From Rufibacter hautae (GTDB lineage Bacteria > Bacteroidota > Bacteroidia > Cytophagales > Hymenobacteraceae): a DNA stretch of 64,000 nucleotides. Location: NCBI RefSeq assembly GCF_008271695.1, contig NZ_VKKY01000003.1:1054001-1118000 (forward strand), in the 5' to 3' direction. The stretch's first letter is position 1, and every line of letters starts with the position of its first letter. A model generated the notes under the pieces. That model had not been told where the DNA came from. It did not search any database and saw only the letters and a program-made list of their open reading frames with translations. The position numbers were made by a program, and so were the translations under genes. Positions 42,057-49,853 of this stretch are shown piece after piece.

Positions 42057-44561
42057 TTACCCTTTCCTCTTCCCTTCCCCTCCGGTAAACTTCTCCAAAG
42101 CCTTCTCCCGTTTAAATTCCATTTTCCCGAAACGATAGTTAAAACTCACCCGCACCACGCGGTTGTAGTTGTTGTTAAGGTTGAAGTTGCTGGAGTTGGT
42201 GTTGGTGACCGTCGTCCGGATGGAGTTGTTGCTGAACAGGAAGTTTTCCACGTTGAGGCTCACGCCGCCTTTCCGCTTCCAGAACTCCTTGCGCAGGCCC
42301 AGGCTGTAAGAGTAGTTGTAGGTGCTGCGGCTCTGCAGGGAAAGCCGGGGGGAGTTAAAGGAACCGGCCGTTTGTACACTCAGGTCGTTCACGAAACGGT
42401 AAGAGGCGTTGCCGCTCAGGTTATACATGAAGCCCGAGCGATAGATGCGGTTACGGCCCACAAAGCTGTTCAGGTCATTGTAGAACAGGTTCAGGTTCAC
42501 GCCAATCTGGCCTTTTTCTTTGAAGCGGGTGGTGGCATTGAGGCTGGTGCCGTAGGTGGCGTTCTTGCCCAGGTTGGCGAAAGTGGTGTTCAGGGTATCG
42601 TTATTCTCCCGGATGGGGAATTGGTACTGGTTGATGTCATTGTTCGTCTGCCGCCAGTAGAGGGAGGCGTTGAAGCTGGTGGTTTTCAGAAGCCAGCTGT
42701 AGTTCAGTTCTGTATTGTGGGTGATCTCGGCCTCCAGGTTGGGATTGCCGTAGCGGATGTTGAGTTGGTTGCTCTCGTTGCGGTACGGGTTCAGTTGGTT
42801 CATGCCCGGCCGTTGGATGCGGGTGGCGTAGCTCAGGCGCAGGCGCTGGTCTTTGCTGAACCGCTTCATCAGCATCACATTGGGCATGAAATTGTGAAAA
42901 GGCCTGTCCAGGTTCGTTTCCACGTTGTTCGTGGCAAAGTCTCCCAGCACCGAAGTGTATTCATAGCGGCCGCCCACGCGCAGGGTGTACTTTTCCTTCC
43001 ACCGCAGGGTGTAGGACAGGTAGGAGGAGTACACGTCCTGGTGATAGCTGAACAGGTTGGAACGGGCCGGGTCCTCGGTCAGCGGCGCGTCGGCCGAGCG
43101 GGAGTAAAGGAAGTTGTAGTCACTGCCCGAGTTGCGCAGCACCGCCCTGATGCCGCCTTCCAGCCGACCCAGTTTCTCAAAGGGATGCGCGTAATCGGCT
43201 TGGAACGTGAACTCGCGGCCGGTGCTGTGGTTGTCGCTCTGCTCCAGGCGGGTAATGTAGGCGGTGCGGTTTTCCTCGGTCAGGCGGTAGTCGCTGTCGC
43301 TGGCGTTGCTGTTGAAGATGGCCATCACATCCAGTTCCTGGCCTTTCTGCTTGAACCGCTTTTTGTAGTGCAGGTTCGTTTCCACGCCGTTGTTGCGGTT
43401 CAGGTTGTCGATGTCCCGGAACCGGTAATTCTCTGTCTGTTCCTCGCCGGAGGGCGTGAACTGGGCGGTGGAGAGCGTTCGGTCACTCAGGTTGCGGGAG
43501 CGGTTCACCCTGATGCTGGCGCTGAGGTTGTGGTGCTCGTTGAAGTCATAGTCGGCGCCCAGTTGCGAGAAGAACGAGCGGCCGTTGTTCTCAAAGGCGC
43601 TGCTCTGCCGGATGAGCTTGGTAGGCGTCTGGATGAGGTTCTCCTCCCGGAAATACACCTGGTCCGACTCTGAATCGCCGAGGCGGTCATTGAAGTTGCC
43701 GCCCACGCTGGCCCGCACGCCCAGTTTCTTTTTGCGCACGTTCAGGTTGGTGTTCAGGTTGTTGCTGCGGTTTCCGGCGGTAGCGGTCACCTGGCCGGTC
43801 ATCCCTTCAATGGTGCTTTGCTTCGTGATGATGTTCACTACTCCGGCGGTGCCCTCGGCATCGTACTTCGCCGAGGGGCTGGTAATCACTTCCACGCTTT
43901 TGATCATATCCGCCGGAATCTGCTGGAGGGCCTCGGCCAAGTTATCGGCGAGCATGGTAGATGGTTTCCCGTTGATCAGGATTTTGATCTTGTTGCTGCC
44001 CCGCATCTCCACGTTGCCATCCATGTCAATAGAAAGCGAAGGCACTTTTTTAAGCACATCGGCAGCGGTACCCCCAATGTTGGTGATGTCGTTCTCGGCA
44101 TTGTACACCATGCCGTCATCGGTTTCCTGGATGAGGTTCTTTTCACCGGTCACCACCACTTCCTCCAGTGCCTTGCTGTCGGTCTCCAGCAGAATCTGTC
44201 CTAATTGAATGGGTGCCGTGCCTCCTGAGACCTGAATAGGATGGATTTTGGTTCTATACCCGATAAAGCTGATGACCAAATTATACTCGCCGGGGGCAAC
44301 TTTGGGGAAGGTGAAATGGCCGTTCTGGTCGCAGGGAACCCCCGTAATGAGTTTGCCACTTTTGTCCTGCAGCGCTACCGTGGCGAAGTCTACGGGCGCC
44401 TTGATCACGGCATCCACCACCGTTCCTGAGACCGGAACCCCGCTGGTTTGCCAAATGGCCGCTACCGCCGGCGTTGCCATTCCGTTACGGGGGCAAACAA
44501 TCGCTGGCACGGCCAGAAAGGCTAGGATAGATTGAAAAAAAAGCCGTTTTAGGTGAAGCAT
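42057..44561 (-). CDS. TonB-dependent receptor, outer membrane beta-barrel family
   Basis: An 834-residue precursor. The chosen ATG 44561 begins a signal peptide (MLHLKRLFFQSILAFLAVPA); the longer frame to 44678 adds 39 residues with no signal. Then come a CarboxypepD_reg-like beta-sandwich (about 30-120, GEYNLVISFIGYRT), a plug (VLKKVPSLSIDMDG, INGKPSTMLADN, YDAEGTAGVVNIITK) and a 20-plus-strand barrel of the PF14905 kind. It is not SusC-like and has no SusD neighbour. The ligand is unknown; iron or small peptides are guesses. No riboswitch or Fur box was seen upstream. Confidence 0.92.
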   Translation of the reverse strand: MLHLKRLFFQSILAFLAVPAIVCPRNGMATPAVAAIWQTSGVPVSGTVVDAVIKAPVDFATVALQDKSGKLITGVPCDQNGHFTFPKVAPGEYNLVISFIGYRTKIHPIQVSGGTAPIQLGQILLETDSKALEEVVVTGEKNLIQETDDGMVYNAENDITNIGGTAADVLKKVPSLSIDMDGNVEMRGSNKIKILINGKPSTMLADNLAEALQQIPADMIKSVEVITSPSAKYDAEGTAGVVNIITKQSTIEGMTGQVTATAGNRSNNLNTNLNVRKKKLGVRASVGGNFNDRLGDSESDQVYFREENLIQTPTKLIRQSSAFENNGRSFFSQLGADYDFNEHHNLSASIRVNRSRNLSDRTLSTAQFTPSGEEQTENYRFRDIDNLNRNNGVETNLHYKKRFKQKGQELDVMAIFNSNASDSDYRLTEENRTAYITRLEQSDNHSTGREFTFQADYAHPFEKLGRLEGGIRAVLRNSGSDYNFLYSRSADAPLTEDPARSNLFSYHQDVYSSYLSYTLRWKEKYTLRVGGRYEYTSVLGDFATNNVETNLDRPFHNFMPNVMLMKRFSKDQRLRLSYATRIQRPGMNQLNPYRNESNQLNIRYGNPNLEAEITHNTELNYSWLLKTTSFNASLYWRQTNNDINQYQFPIRENNDTLNTTFANLGKNATYGTSLNATTRFKEKGQIGVNLNLFYNDLNSFVGRNRIYRSGFMYNLSGNASYRFVNDLSVQTAGSFNSPRLSLQSRSTYNYSYSLGLRKEFWKRKGGVSLNVENFLFSNNSIRTTVTNTNSSNFNLNNNYNRVVRVSFNYRFGKMEFKREKALEKFTGGEGKRKG

Positions 44562-45009
44562 ACAGACAAATCTGGGCAAGGGGAAACTAGAGCAACATGA
44601 AAGGTCCTGCGCCAACAGCTTACCTTCTCCCCAAAGACTTCTTCCTATCACTGCCGCAGTTTCTTTGACATCGATCACCCCCGATGGTTTAAACGCAAGT
44701 AGCTAAATTCTTAATCACTTGCCTCGGAATTAAAGCTGTTTCACGCAAAACAGGCTAGAAATAGAAACTGGGTCATTGGGAATGACCCAGTTTCTAACTA
44801 AATCCTCTTTTCTGACCCGTGATTTGGGAGGCCGTTCAGGTTCACCACGCCAATGTAGTATCAACAAACTTCTTGCTTCAGCTGGAATTTGGCTATCAAT
44901 AAAGAGAACACGATTCAAAAGTGGCCGTGGCGTAAGATGAATAGGGCCGTTATGAAACATGATTTGGGTATTTTCTGTACCTTCAAAGCCAGAACTAACG
45001 CTAATTCCC
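44562..45009. other. 448-bp gap: repeats and hairpin
   Basis: Contains a family I repeat (about 44731-44760) merging into a perfect hairpin (44762-44796). A TACCTTCA -7-like element at 44978-44985 belongs to the YciI gene. No gene seen. Confidence 0.5.
44762..44796. terminator. Hairpin with 16-bp arms
   Basis: TAGAAACTGGGTCATT and AATGACCCAGTTTCTA flank a GGG loop. It lies 200 bp upstream of both neighbouring genes, so what it terminates is unclear. Confidence 0.55.
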
Positions 45010-45300
45010 GTGCCACAATACCTCATCACCGCCTTTGATTACACCGATGCCCAAGCTCTTGACCGCCGCCTGGCTACCCGCCCAGACCACCTGGAAATGG
45101 TTACAAAGCTGAAAGCCTCCGGAAACTTTGTTTTAGGGGGCGCCATGCTCAGCCCCGAAGAAAAGATGATCGGCTCCACCCTAGTGGTTGAATTCGAGAA
45201 CGAAGCTGCCCTGCAAGCCTATCTTGACCAAGAGCCTTACCTGCTTCAGAAAGTTTGGGAGAAGGTAGACATCAAGCCTTTCAGAGTAGCCGTAGTCTAA
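45010..45300 (+). CDS. YciI family protein
   Basis: A 96-residue protein of the YciI ferredoxin-like fold: QYLITAFDYTDAQAL at the start, H at RPDHLEM and D at YLDQEPY, which form the conserved His-Asp pair. Family members are small dehydrochlorinase-like or stress enzymes of unclear substrate. The start is set at GTG 45010: the typical opening begins there, and an in-frame ATG at 44959 lies upstream of the promoter-like TACCTTCA (44978-44985). Confidence 0.85.
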   Translation: MPQYLITAFDYTDAQALDRRLATRPDHLEMVTKLKASGNFVLGGAMLSPEEKMIGSTLVVEFENEAALQAYLDQEPYLLQKVWEKVDIKPFRVAVV

Positions 45301-45325
45301 CCGGACTCATTTAGATTCATCTAAT

Positions 45326-45379
45326 GCCAAAGGCGCTTCGGGGCAGTTTTCTGAAAAACAGGCCCGAAGCGCCTTTGGC
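45326..45379. terminator. Long palindrome after yciI-like gene (family I)
   Basis: GCCAAAGGCGCTTCGGGGC..GTTTT pairs with AAAAAC..GCCCGAAGCGCCTTTGGC, about 24 bp per arm with one bulge, around CTG. The inner GTTTTCTGAAAAAC is the family I core. Confidence 0.85.
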
Positions 45380-45395
45380 TTTCATTCACGCATTC

Positions 45396-45553
45396 CGTCC
45401 CCCTTTGAAGGGGGTAGGGGGATGATAAATCCGTTACAAGAACCGCTTACCTGATGCTATGAGCAAGGGCAACAACAAGGGATTGCCCCTACATTTCTGA
45501 AATGCCGTGATCAGCAGAAGAAATCATCCCCCTACCCCCTTCAAAGGGGGACG
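45396..45553. repeat. Composite inverted-repeat element (family III ends, family II centre)
   Basis: Ends 45396-45426 and 45523-45553 are 31-bp inverted copies of CGTCCCCCT..AGGGGGATGAT. Between them lies one family II repeat (45465-45490). Size about 160 bp, no gene; it looks like a small non-autonomous element. A related arrangement exists at 58672-58914. Confidence 0.65.
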
Positions 45554-45587
45554 AAGAAGTAGTAAACTCTCTAAAGTGGATAAACCG

Positions 45588-46577
45588 CTACGCCGAAAAC
45601 TGCCACACTTTATCAAGAGCAAGAGTTAGATATAGAGTATCTCCAATGTTGAACTTGCCTTGCCCGGTTCTGACCAGAATATCGCCGGTGGGAAGCGTTA
45701 CCTGCAATTCGTAGTGGCTCCCGAAGAAGGTCACGGATTTGATTTTTCCTTCCAGCGCACCGTTTTCCTTAGTTGCAATCTGAAAGCTTTCCGGCCGCAC
45801 CAGCATGCTTTTTCCTTTTAAACTCGCCACAGACCTGCCCAGAAAAGCTTGGGCCTGTTCAGGGTTGAGCAGCGTGTACTTCCCGAAGAGCCCGGCGATG
45901 TACTCATTGGCGGGTTGTTGGTAAATTTCCTGCGGGGTGCCTTTTTGCGATACGGTACCAGCTTGCATCACCAGGATTTCATCGGCCCAGGAGAGGCTAT
46001 CCAGCGGGTCATGCGAGATCAGGATGCAGGTGATGTCCAGTTGCTCGCTGAGGTTCTGGATAATGGTTTTCAGGAGGTTCTTGTGGCCGGTGTCCAGGTT
46101 GGAGAAAGGCTCATCCAGCAAAAGCAATTTGGGCGAGGTGAGGAGCAGCCGGGCCAGGGCAATGCGCTGGCGCTCGCCACCGGAGAGCTGATCGGTTCTG
46201 CGGGAGAGCAGGTGATGGATGTGGCACACGGCGTACAGTTCCTCGGCGTCTTCCTGCGGAAGCGAATTGGCGTAGCGCAAGACTTGCTCCACGCGCAGAA
46301 ACTCGGGCAACTCATACTGCTGGGAATGGTAGGCGATGCCGGGGTGACCGGCCACCAGTTTCTCGGCGGGGCCTTTTACCCGGTCTCCCTCAAACGTGAC
46401 GGTACCGGCATCGGGCTGGATGAGGCCCGCGATGATCTTGAGCAAAGTGCTTTTCCCTGAACCCGTCTCCCCGGCAATGGCAATCTTCTGAAACTTGGCC
46501 TGGCTAAAGCTGATGTCCTGCAGAACCGCTTCCTTTTCTCCCTGCTTGTAAATGCCGGCTACTTCTAAAAACGTCAT
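45588..46577 (-). CDS. ABC transporter ATP-binding protein with C-terminal TOBE-like domain
   Basis: A 329-residue ATPase: Walker A GETGSGKS (36-43), Q-loop near SQQYEL, signature LSGGERQR (131-138), Walker B LLLLDEP (151-157), and a switch His in ISHDP. About 100 residues after the ATPase core form a TOBE-like beta domain (SMLVRPESFQ, VTFFGSHYELQV), as in importers of the FbpC/PotA/ModC group. No permease or binding protein gene lies near. It follows the HD-domain gene by 9 bp on the same strand, so the two form an operon. Confidence 0.9.
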   Translation of the reverse strand: MTFLEVAGIYKQGEKEAVLQDISFSQAKFQKIAIAGETGSGKSTLLKIIAGLIQPDAGTVTFEGDRVKGPAEKLVAGHPGIAYHSQQYELPEFLRVEQVLRYANSLPQEDAEELYAVCHIHHLLSRRTDQLSGGERQRIALARLLLTSPKLLLLDEPFSNLDTGHKNLLKTIIQNLSEQLDITCILISHDPLDSLSWADEILVMQAGTVSQKGTPQEIYQQPANEYIAGLFGKYTLLNPEQAQAFLGRSVASLKGKSMLVRPESFQIATKENGALEGKIKSVTFFGSHYELQVTLPTGDILVRTGQGKFNIGDTLYLTLALDKVWQFSA

Positions 46578-46586
46578 ATACTTTCC

Positions 46587-47150
46587 TCAGGAAGCCTCAG
46601 AAGAGACCGGCGTCAGTTGCAGTTCCTCGGCGTGGGGTTGCAGGGTCTGGATGATGAAATCAATGTGGGCGGCTAAGTCTACCTGGAGCAGCTCGGCCCC
46701 CAGGCGCACCTCGCCGCGGTCTACCGAAGCCGCAAAGCTGGCCTGTTTCAGCTTCTTCAGCACCGACTTGGCTTCCAACCCCGATAGGCGCTGCGGACGC
46801 ACCTGGGCGCAGGCCACCACAAAACCAGTGATCTCATCGCAACCCAGCAGGGCTTTGTCCAGCAAACTTTCGTGCGGTACGCCCCAGTGGCTGTAGTGTC
46901 CCGAGATGGCATGGGCCATTTCTTCCTCGCCGCGCTCACGCAGGAGTTCTACTACTACGTGTGGGTGTCGGTCGGGGAAGGCTTCGTAGTCGGCGTCGTG
47001 GAGCAGGCCGGTGTTGCCCCATCGTTCGGGGTCCTGGTCTAACTTCTGGGCGTAGGCGCGCATCACCAGTTCAACGGTGCGGGCATGGCGTAAGAGGCTT
47101 TCGCCTTTGGTATATTGGTGTAAGATCTGGGAGGCTTCTTCTCTGGTCAT
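46587..47150 (-). CDS. HD domain-containing protein
   Basis: A 187-residue protein with an HD phosphohydrolase core: H22 (LLRHARTVE), H51-D52 (GLLHDADYE) and a later Asp (GCDEIT). It resembles the small YedJ/HDIG-type family that hydrolyses nucleotides or phosphates; the substrate is unknown. It is the first gene of a two-gene operon with the ABC ATPase. Confidence 0.88.
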   Translation of the reverse strand: MTREEASQILHQYTKGESLLRHARTVELVMRAYAQKLDQDPERWGNTGLLHDADYEAFPDRHPHVVVELLRERGEEEMAHAISGHYSHWGVPHESLLDKALLGCDEITGFVVACAQVRPQRLSGLEAKSVLKKLKQASFAASVDRGEVRLGAELLQVDLAAHIDFIIQTLQPHAEELQLTPVSSEAS

Positions 47151-47218
47151 CTTAAATGGAGTTTAAACGAGTAAGTTAGCCCGGTTGCCGCAGATGCACA
47201 AGAAAAGCCTGTTGCCCG

Positions 47219-47257
47219 GGCTCTTTTGAGGCTATTTTCCAAAAAATGGCCCCAAAA
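47219..47257. repeat. Family I palindromic repeat
   Basis: GCTCTTTTGAGG..ATTTTCCAAAAAAT..GGCCCCAAAAC in outline, followed directly by the hairpin terminator at 47260. Confidence 0.65.
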
Positions 47258-47259
47258 CA

Positions 47260-47293
47260 AAAGGAAGGTCACCCAGTGGTTTGACCTTCCTTT
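47260..47293 (-). terminator. Terminator of the His-tail gene
   Basis: AAAGGAAGGTCA (47260-47271) pairs with TGACCTTCCTTT (47282-47293); an A-rich tract on the left gives a T-run on the minus strand. Confidence 0.75.
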
Positions 47294-47441
47294 CATGAAA
47301 ACAGGCGTGAAACTCTTAAACTGAATTATATTAAAGTAAGGCAGTAGGGAACCGGATTGCCACGATGTCTCCATTAGATTGTAGGAGGAAGCCAAAGGGA
47401 AACTCACCATTCTCTCAAACACGCCTTCAATCCTTCACTCA

Positions 47442-47678
47442 TTAATGGTGATGATGGTGATGGTGATGATCATCGTCTTCCGGTTTGTGGCGCAGGTTCT
47501 GGATAGACCCGAAGACGAAAAGCACTCCCCAGCAGACATACAGGTAATTGAAGGAATCTACTTCCTTGCCCCACAGGTGCATCAGGATATGCGCCACCGC
47601 TGACATCACTAATCCCGTCACAGCAATGAACTGGAAGGAATTCATGGCTTTGGGATTGTATATTTTAAACCATTCCAT
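47442..47678 (-). CDS. Small two-TM membrane protein with natural C-terminal octa-histidine tail
   Basis: A 78-residue protein with two hydrophobic segments (about 15-35 and 46-60) and a C-terminus of EDDD followed by eight His. Codons CAT and CAC alternate irregularly, so it does not look like a pure triplet slip. Such tails bind Ni, Zn, Co or Cu; a metal-buffer or sensor role is inference. The body (NPKAMNSFQFIAVTGLVMSA) is unknown to me. Confidence 0.75.
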   Translation of the reverse strand: MEWFKIYNPKAMNSFQFIAVTGLVMSAVAHILMHLWGKEVDSFNYLYVCWGVLFVFGSIQNLRHKPEDDDHHHHHHHH

Positions 47679-47875
47679 AGGCTAAAAGGGTTGTGGCCTT
47701 GTCTGCTAGCAGAATAGACCAGGGTTCTTCAAAAAACTTGTATACGTGTAAAAGGGTACAGAAAGACAAGTGGGAAACCGTTCTCAAAAATAAGGTTAGT
47801 CAATCAGGTGATTGAGGAAGTAAAGGTAGCGCTTTCTTTTTGCTTGAATTACTATGGTAACCGTTTCCTTAAACG

Positions 47876-47908
47876 AGAAGAGGGCCCCTTATTTAGGAGC
47901 CCTCTTCT
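47876..47908. terminator. Terminator hairpin
   Basis: AGAAGAGGGC (47876-47885) pairs with GCCCTCTTCT (47899-47908), downstream of the minus-strand gene at 47930. Confidence 0.75.
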
Positions 47909-47929
47909 TATTTAGGAGGATATGGTTTC

Positions 47930-48322
47930 TTACTTCTTTGCCTTAGGAGTAACCTGCTCTACCAAGGAAAGAAAATTAGCTTCTGGTTTGGTTTTGAAGT
48001 CGGCGTAAGCCTCCAATTGACGGTTGTTCAAGATGGTGAAAAGCTTGTTCTCAAACGCTTCATCAATCTCGCGCAAAGAAGACTCCAAGCTGGAATCGTC
48101 ATTGGCGTATTTTCTCGTTACCTCGGCAGCCTTGGCCAGACGCTCCTGGTTTAGGTTGCGAACCTGAATGTACTCCACTTCATTTAACCCCATGGACTGA
48201 ACCATTAATCTGCTGATGGAAACGGCTGTCTTCTCAACGGATTCATTCTGGGGTGCTACTTGCGCAGTGGCAGAGAAAGCCAGGGCAAATACAAAGCAAA
48301 GGGAAAGAGTAAAGTTTTTCAT
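47930..48322 (-). CDS. Small exported helical protein (Spy/CpxP-like)
   Basis: A 130-residue exported protein: signal peptide (MKNFTLSLCFVFALAFSATAQ), then a helical mature part with regularly spaced charged residues (MGLNEVEYIQVRNLNQERL, SLREIDEAFENKLFTILNNRQLEAYADFK). This looks like the LTxxQ/Spy or DUF4890-type periplasmic helical proteins of Bacteroidota that sense or chaperone in the envelope; the identification is tentative. Monocistronic. Confidence 0.7.
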   Translation of the reverse strand: MKNFTLSLCFVFALAFSATAQVAPQNESVEKTAVSISRLMVQSMGLNEVEYIQVRNLNQERLAKAAEVTRKYANDDSSLESSLREIDEAFENKLFTILNNRQLEAYADFKTKPEANFLSLVEQVTPKAKK

Positions 48323-48824
48323 GGGTTGTGGAATTTGTAGGTAAGTAGAGATTTTTATGAGGTCTGTAATCTTAGGAATGTCTTACTTTGTTCTTTTGTA
48401 GGTTTTACGGTTAAGTGAAAACCATGTTTTAGCCAAAAGCCTGACGAAGGTCATTTATTAGATTATTTAAGCTATAAAGTTTTTAAAGTGCAATTCTGAT
48501 TAAAGTAAGATAAGGCCCGGTTTTCTTCCTGATATATGAAAAGTATAGTTGCTGGTTTTGAGTTTTCAGAGCAGGCAATTATACCAGAGAACAAGGGGAG
48601 TAGTTGATTAGGTAGCCAAGGGATGATTGGCTAAAAGGATCATCAAAAACTGAATGCCTGGTTTGTCGAGATTCACCTCTTTAACTTCCCTTCACCAAGG
48701 GAAGCTGGTTGGTTTTGAACCTGATTTGCGCAAATGGCCGCAAAACGAAGAAGCCCGCTTTATGCCTCTTTTTCTAAAAAGAGGCATAAAGCGGGCTTCT
48801 TAATGATTAGGGTACTCTAGTAGA
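48323..48824. other. 502-bp gap with a 26-bp-arm hairpin
   Basis: AT-rich left half is the promoter region of the gene at 48322. The hairpin lies at 48748-48801. A partial repeat (CTTCCCTTCACCAAGGGAAG, near 48685) is also present. No gene seen. Confidence 0.5.
48748..48801. terminator. Perfect 26-bp-arm terminator hairpin
   Basis: AAGAAGCCCGCTTTATGCCT.. (48748-48773) pairs exactly with its complement at 48776-48801 around a 2-nt loop. It ends the T9SS adhesin/PorP operon on the minus strand. Confidence 0.85.
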
Positions 48825-49847
48825 TTACCAGAGCCATTCAGGGCACAGCATCCGGGATTTGTTGCGAAGCTTGATGCCTACAATCAACTCGTGACTACCA
48901 GCGCTGGCGGCGTTCAGGCCCGAGGTGGTCAGGTCATAGGAGTAGCCTACGTCCAGGATATGGTTTACGTTCATACCCGCCAGCGCCGCTACCGCATCGC
49001 CGTGGCGGTAAGACATGCCGGCCCAAATGCGGTTGGCATACGTGGCCTTGAAATTCACATCCACCGACAGCGGACTGGGGCTGGCCAGCTTCAGCATCAC
49101 CGAAGGCTCCAGCGAGAAATCGTACCTGATTCTGATGCGGTACCCGCCTGTCAGGAAAAAGTGCGGCTGCAGCTTCTGCTCCGGATCATTGGCACCCTCG
49201 TTCTGGGAAGCAAATGAGTTGGTCAGGAGCTGGGCTGCCGAGGCACCCACGTAGAAGTAGTCTGAGTACACCCAGGTTCCCAGGCCCAGGTCAAAGTTGG
49301 TCCGGCCCATGGTGTTTGGCCTTACCGTAGGGTCGTTCTGGTTGATCAGGTGCAATTCGTTCCCGTTCAGACGGGTCTGGATCATTCCACCCGATAATCC
49401 TACCGACATGTTTACCTTCCGGGTGATAGGGTGGTGGTAGGCGTAAGTCAGGTTCAGGTTGGTCGTGCTCAGCGGTCCGGTTTTGTCTACCTGCGCCACC
49501 GCGCCAAACCCGTGGTGCGGCCGCGACTTGTGGTACTTGGTAGAGCGCGGGTTCTTGGACGGCAGTTTGGGAATAAACCCTTTGCCGGCTCCAGGCCCCA
49601 CCGGGGCATTCCGGTCACTCATTCCGAAGGAAGAGTGGCCGCTGATGTAATACGTCACCGGGGCTCCGTCTACGCCCACCCACTGGCGGCGCGTACCCAT
49701 GCGTACATCGGTGTAGCTTTCAATCCCAGACAAGGCCGGATTAAGCAGAAAGTTATTGAACAGGTACTGGCTGTACTGGGCTTTCTGCTGCGCCATGGCC
49801 GGAGCCAGGACACCCATGAATAGAACTATGATGGCAAGCTTTTTCAT
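48825..49847 (-). CDS. PorP/SprF family type IX secretion system membrane protein
   Basis: A 340-residue outer membrane protein: signal peptide (MKKLAIIVLFMGVLAPAMA), the signature SQYLFNNFLLNPALSGIE and a beta-barrel with WAGMSYRHGDAVAALAGM and VGYSYDLTTSGL. PorP/SprF proteins act in secretion or surface anchoring of T9SS type B cargo, and each is often paired with one giant adhesin gene. That is the case here: the adhesin ends 6 bp upstream. Confidence 0.95.
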   Translation of the reverse strand: MKKLAIIVLFMGVLAPAMAQQKAQYSQYLFNNFLLNPALSGIESYTDVRMGTRRQWVGVDGAPVTYYISGHSSFGMSDRNAPVGPGAGKGFIPKLPSKNPRSTKYHKSRPHHGFGAVAQVDKTGPLSTTNLNLTYAYHHPITRKVNMSVGLSGGMIQTRLNGNELHLINQNDPTVRPNTMGRTNFDLGLGTWVYSDYFYVGASAAQLLTNSFASQNEGANDPEQKLQPHFFLTGGYRIRIRYDFSLEPSVMLKLASPSPLSVDVNFKATYANRIWAGMSYRHGDAVAALAGMNVNHILDVGYSYDLTTSGLNAASAGSHELIVGIKLRNKSRMLCPEWLW

Positions 49848-49853
49848 ATCCGC

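Noticed and set aside
41955-43673. Long plus-strand open frame of 572 codons opposite the TonB receptor
   Set aside because: Val/Gly/Ala-rich antisense frame created by the codon bias of the receptor gene; no domain and no start signal.
44730-45029. Minus-strand frame of 99 codons
   Set aside because: Crosses the 44762 hairpin and the YciI promoter; no coding character.
47147-47422. Minus-strand frame of 91 codons upstream of the HD gene
   Set aside because: It runs through a family I repeat and a terminator hairpin, so it cannot be a normal gene.
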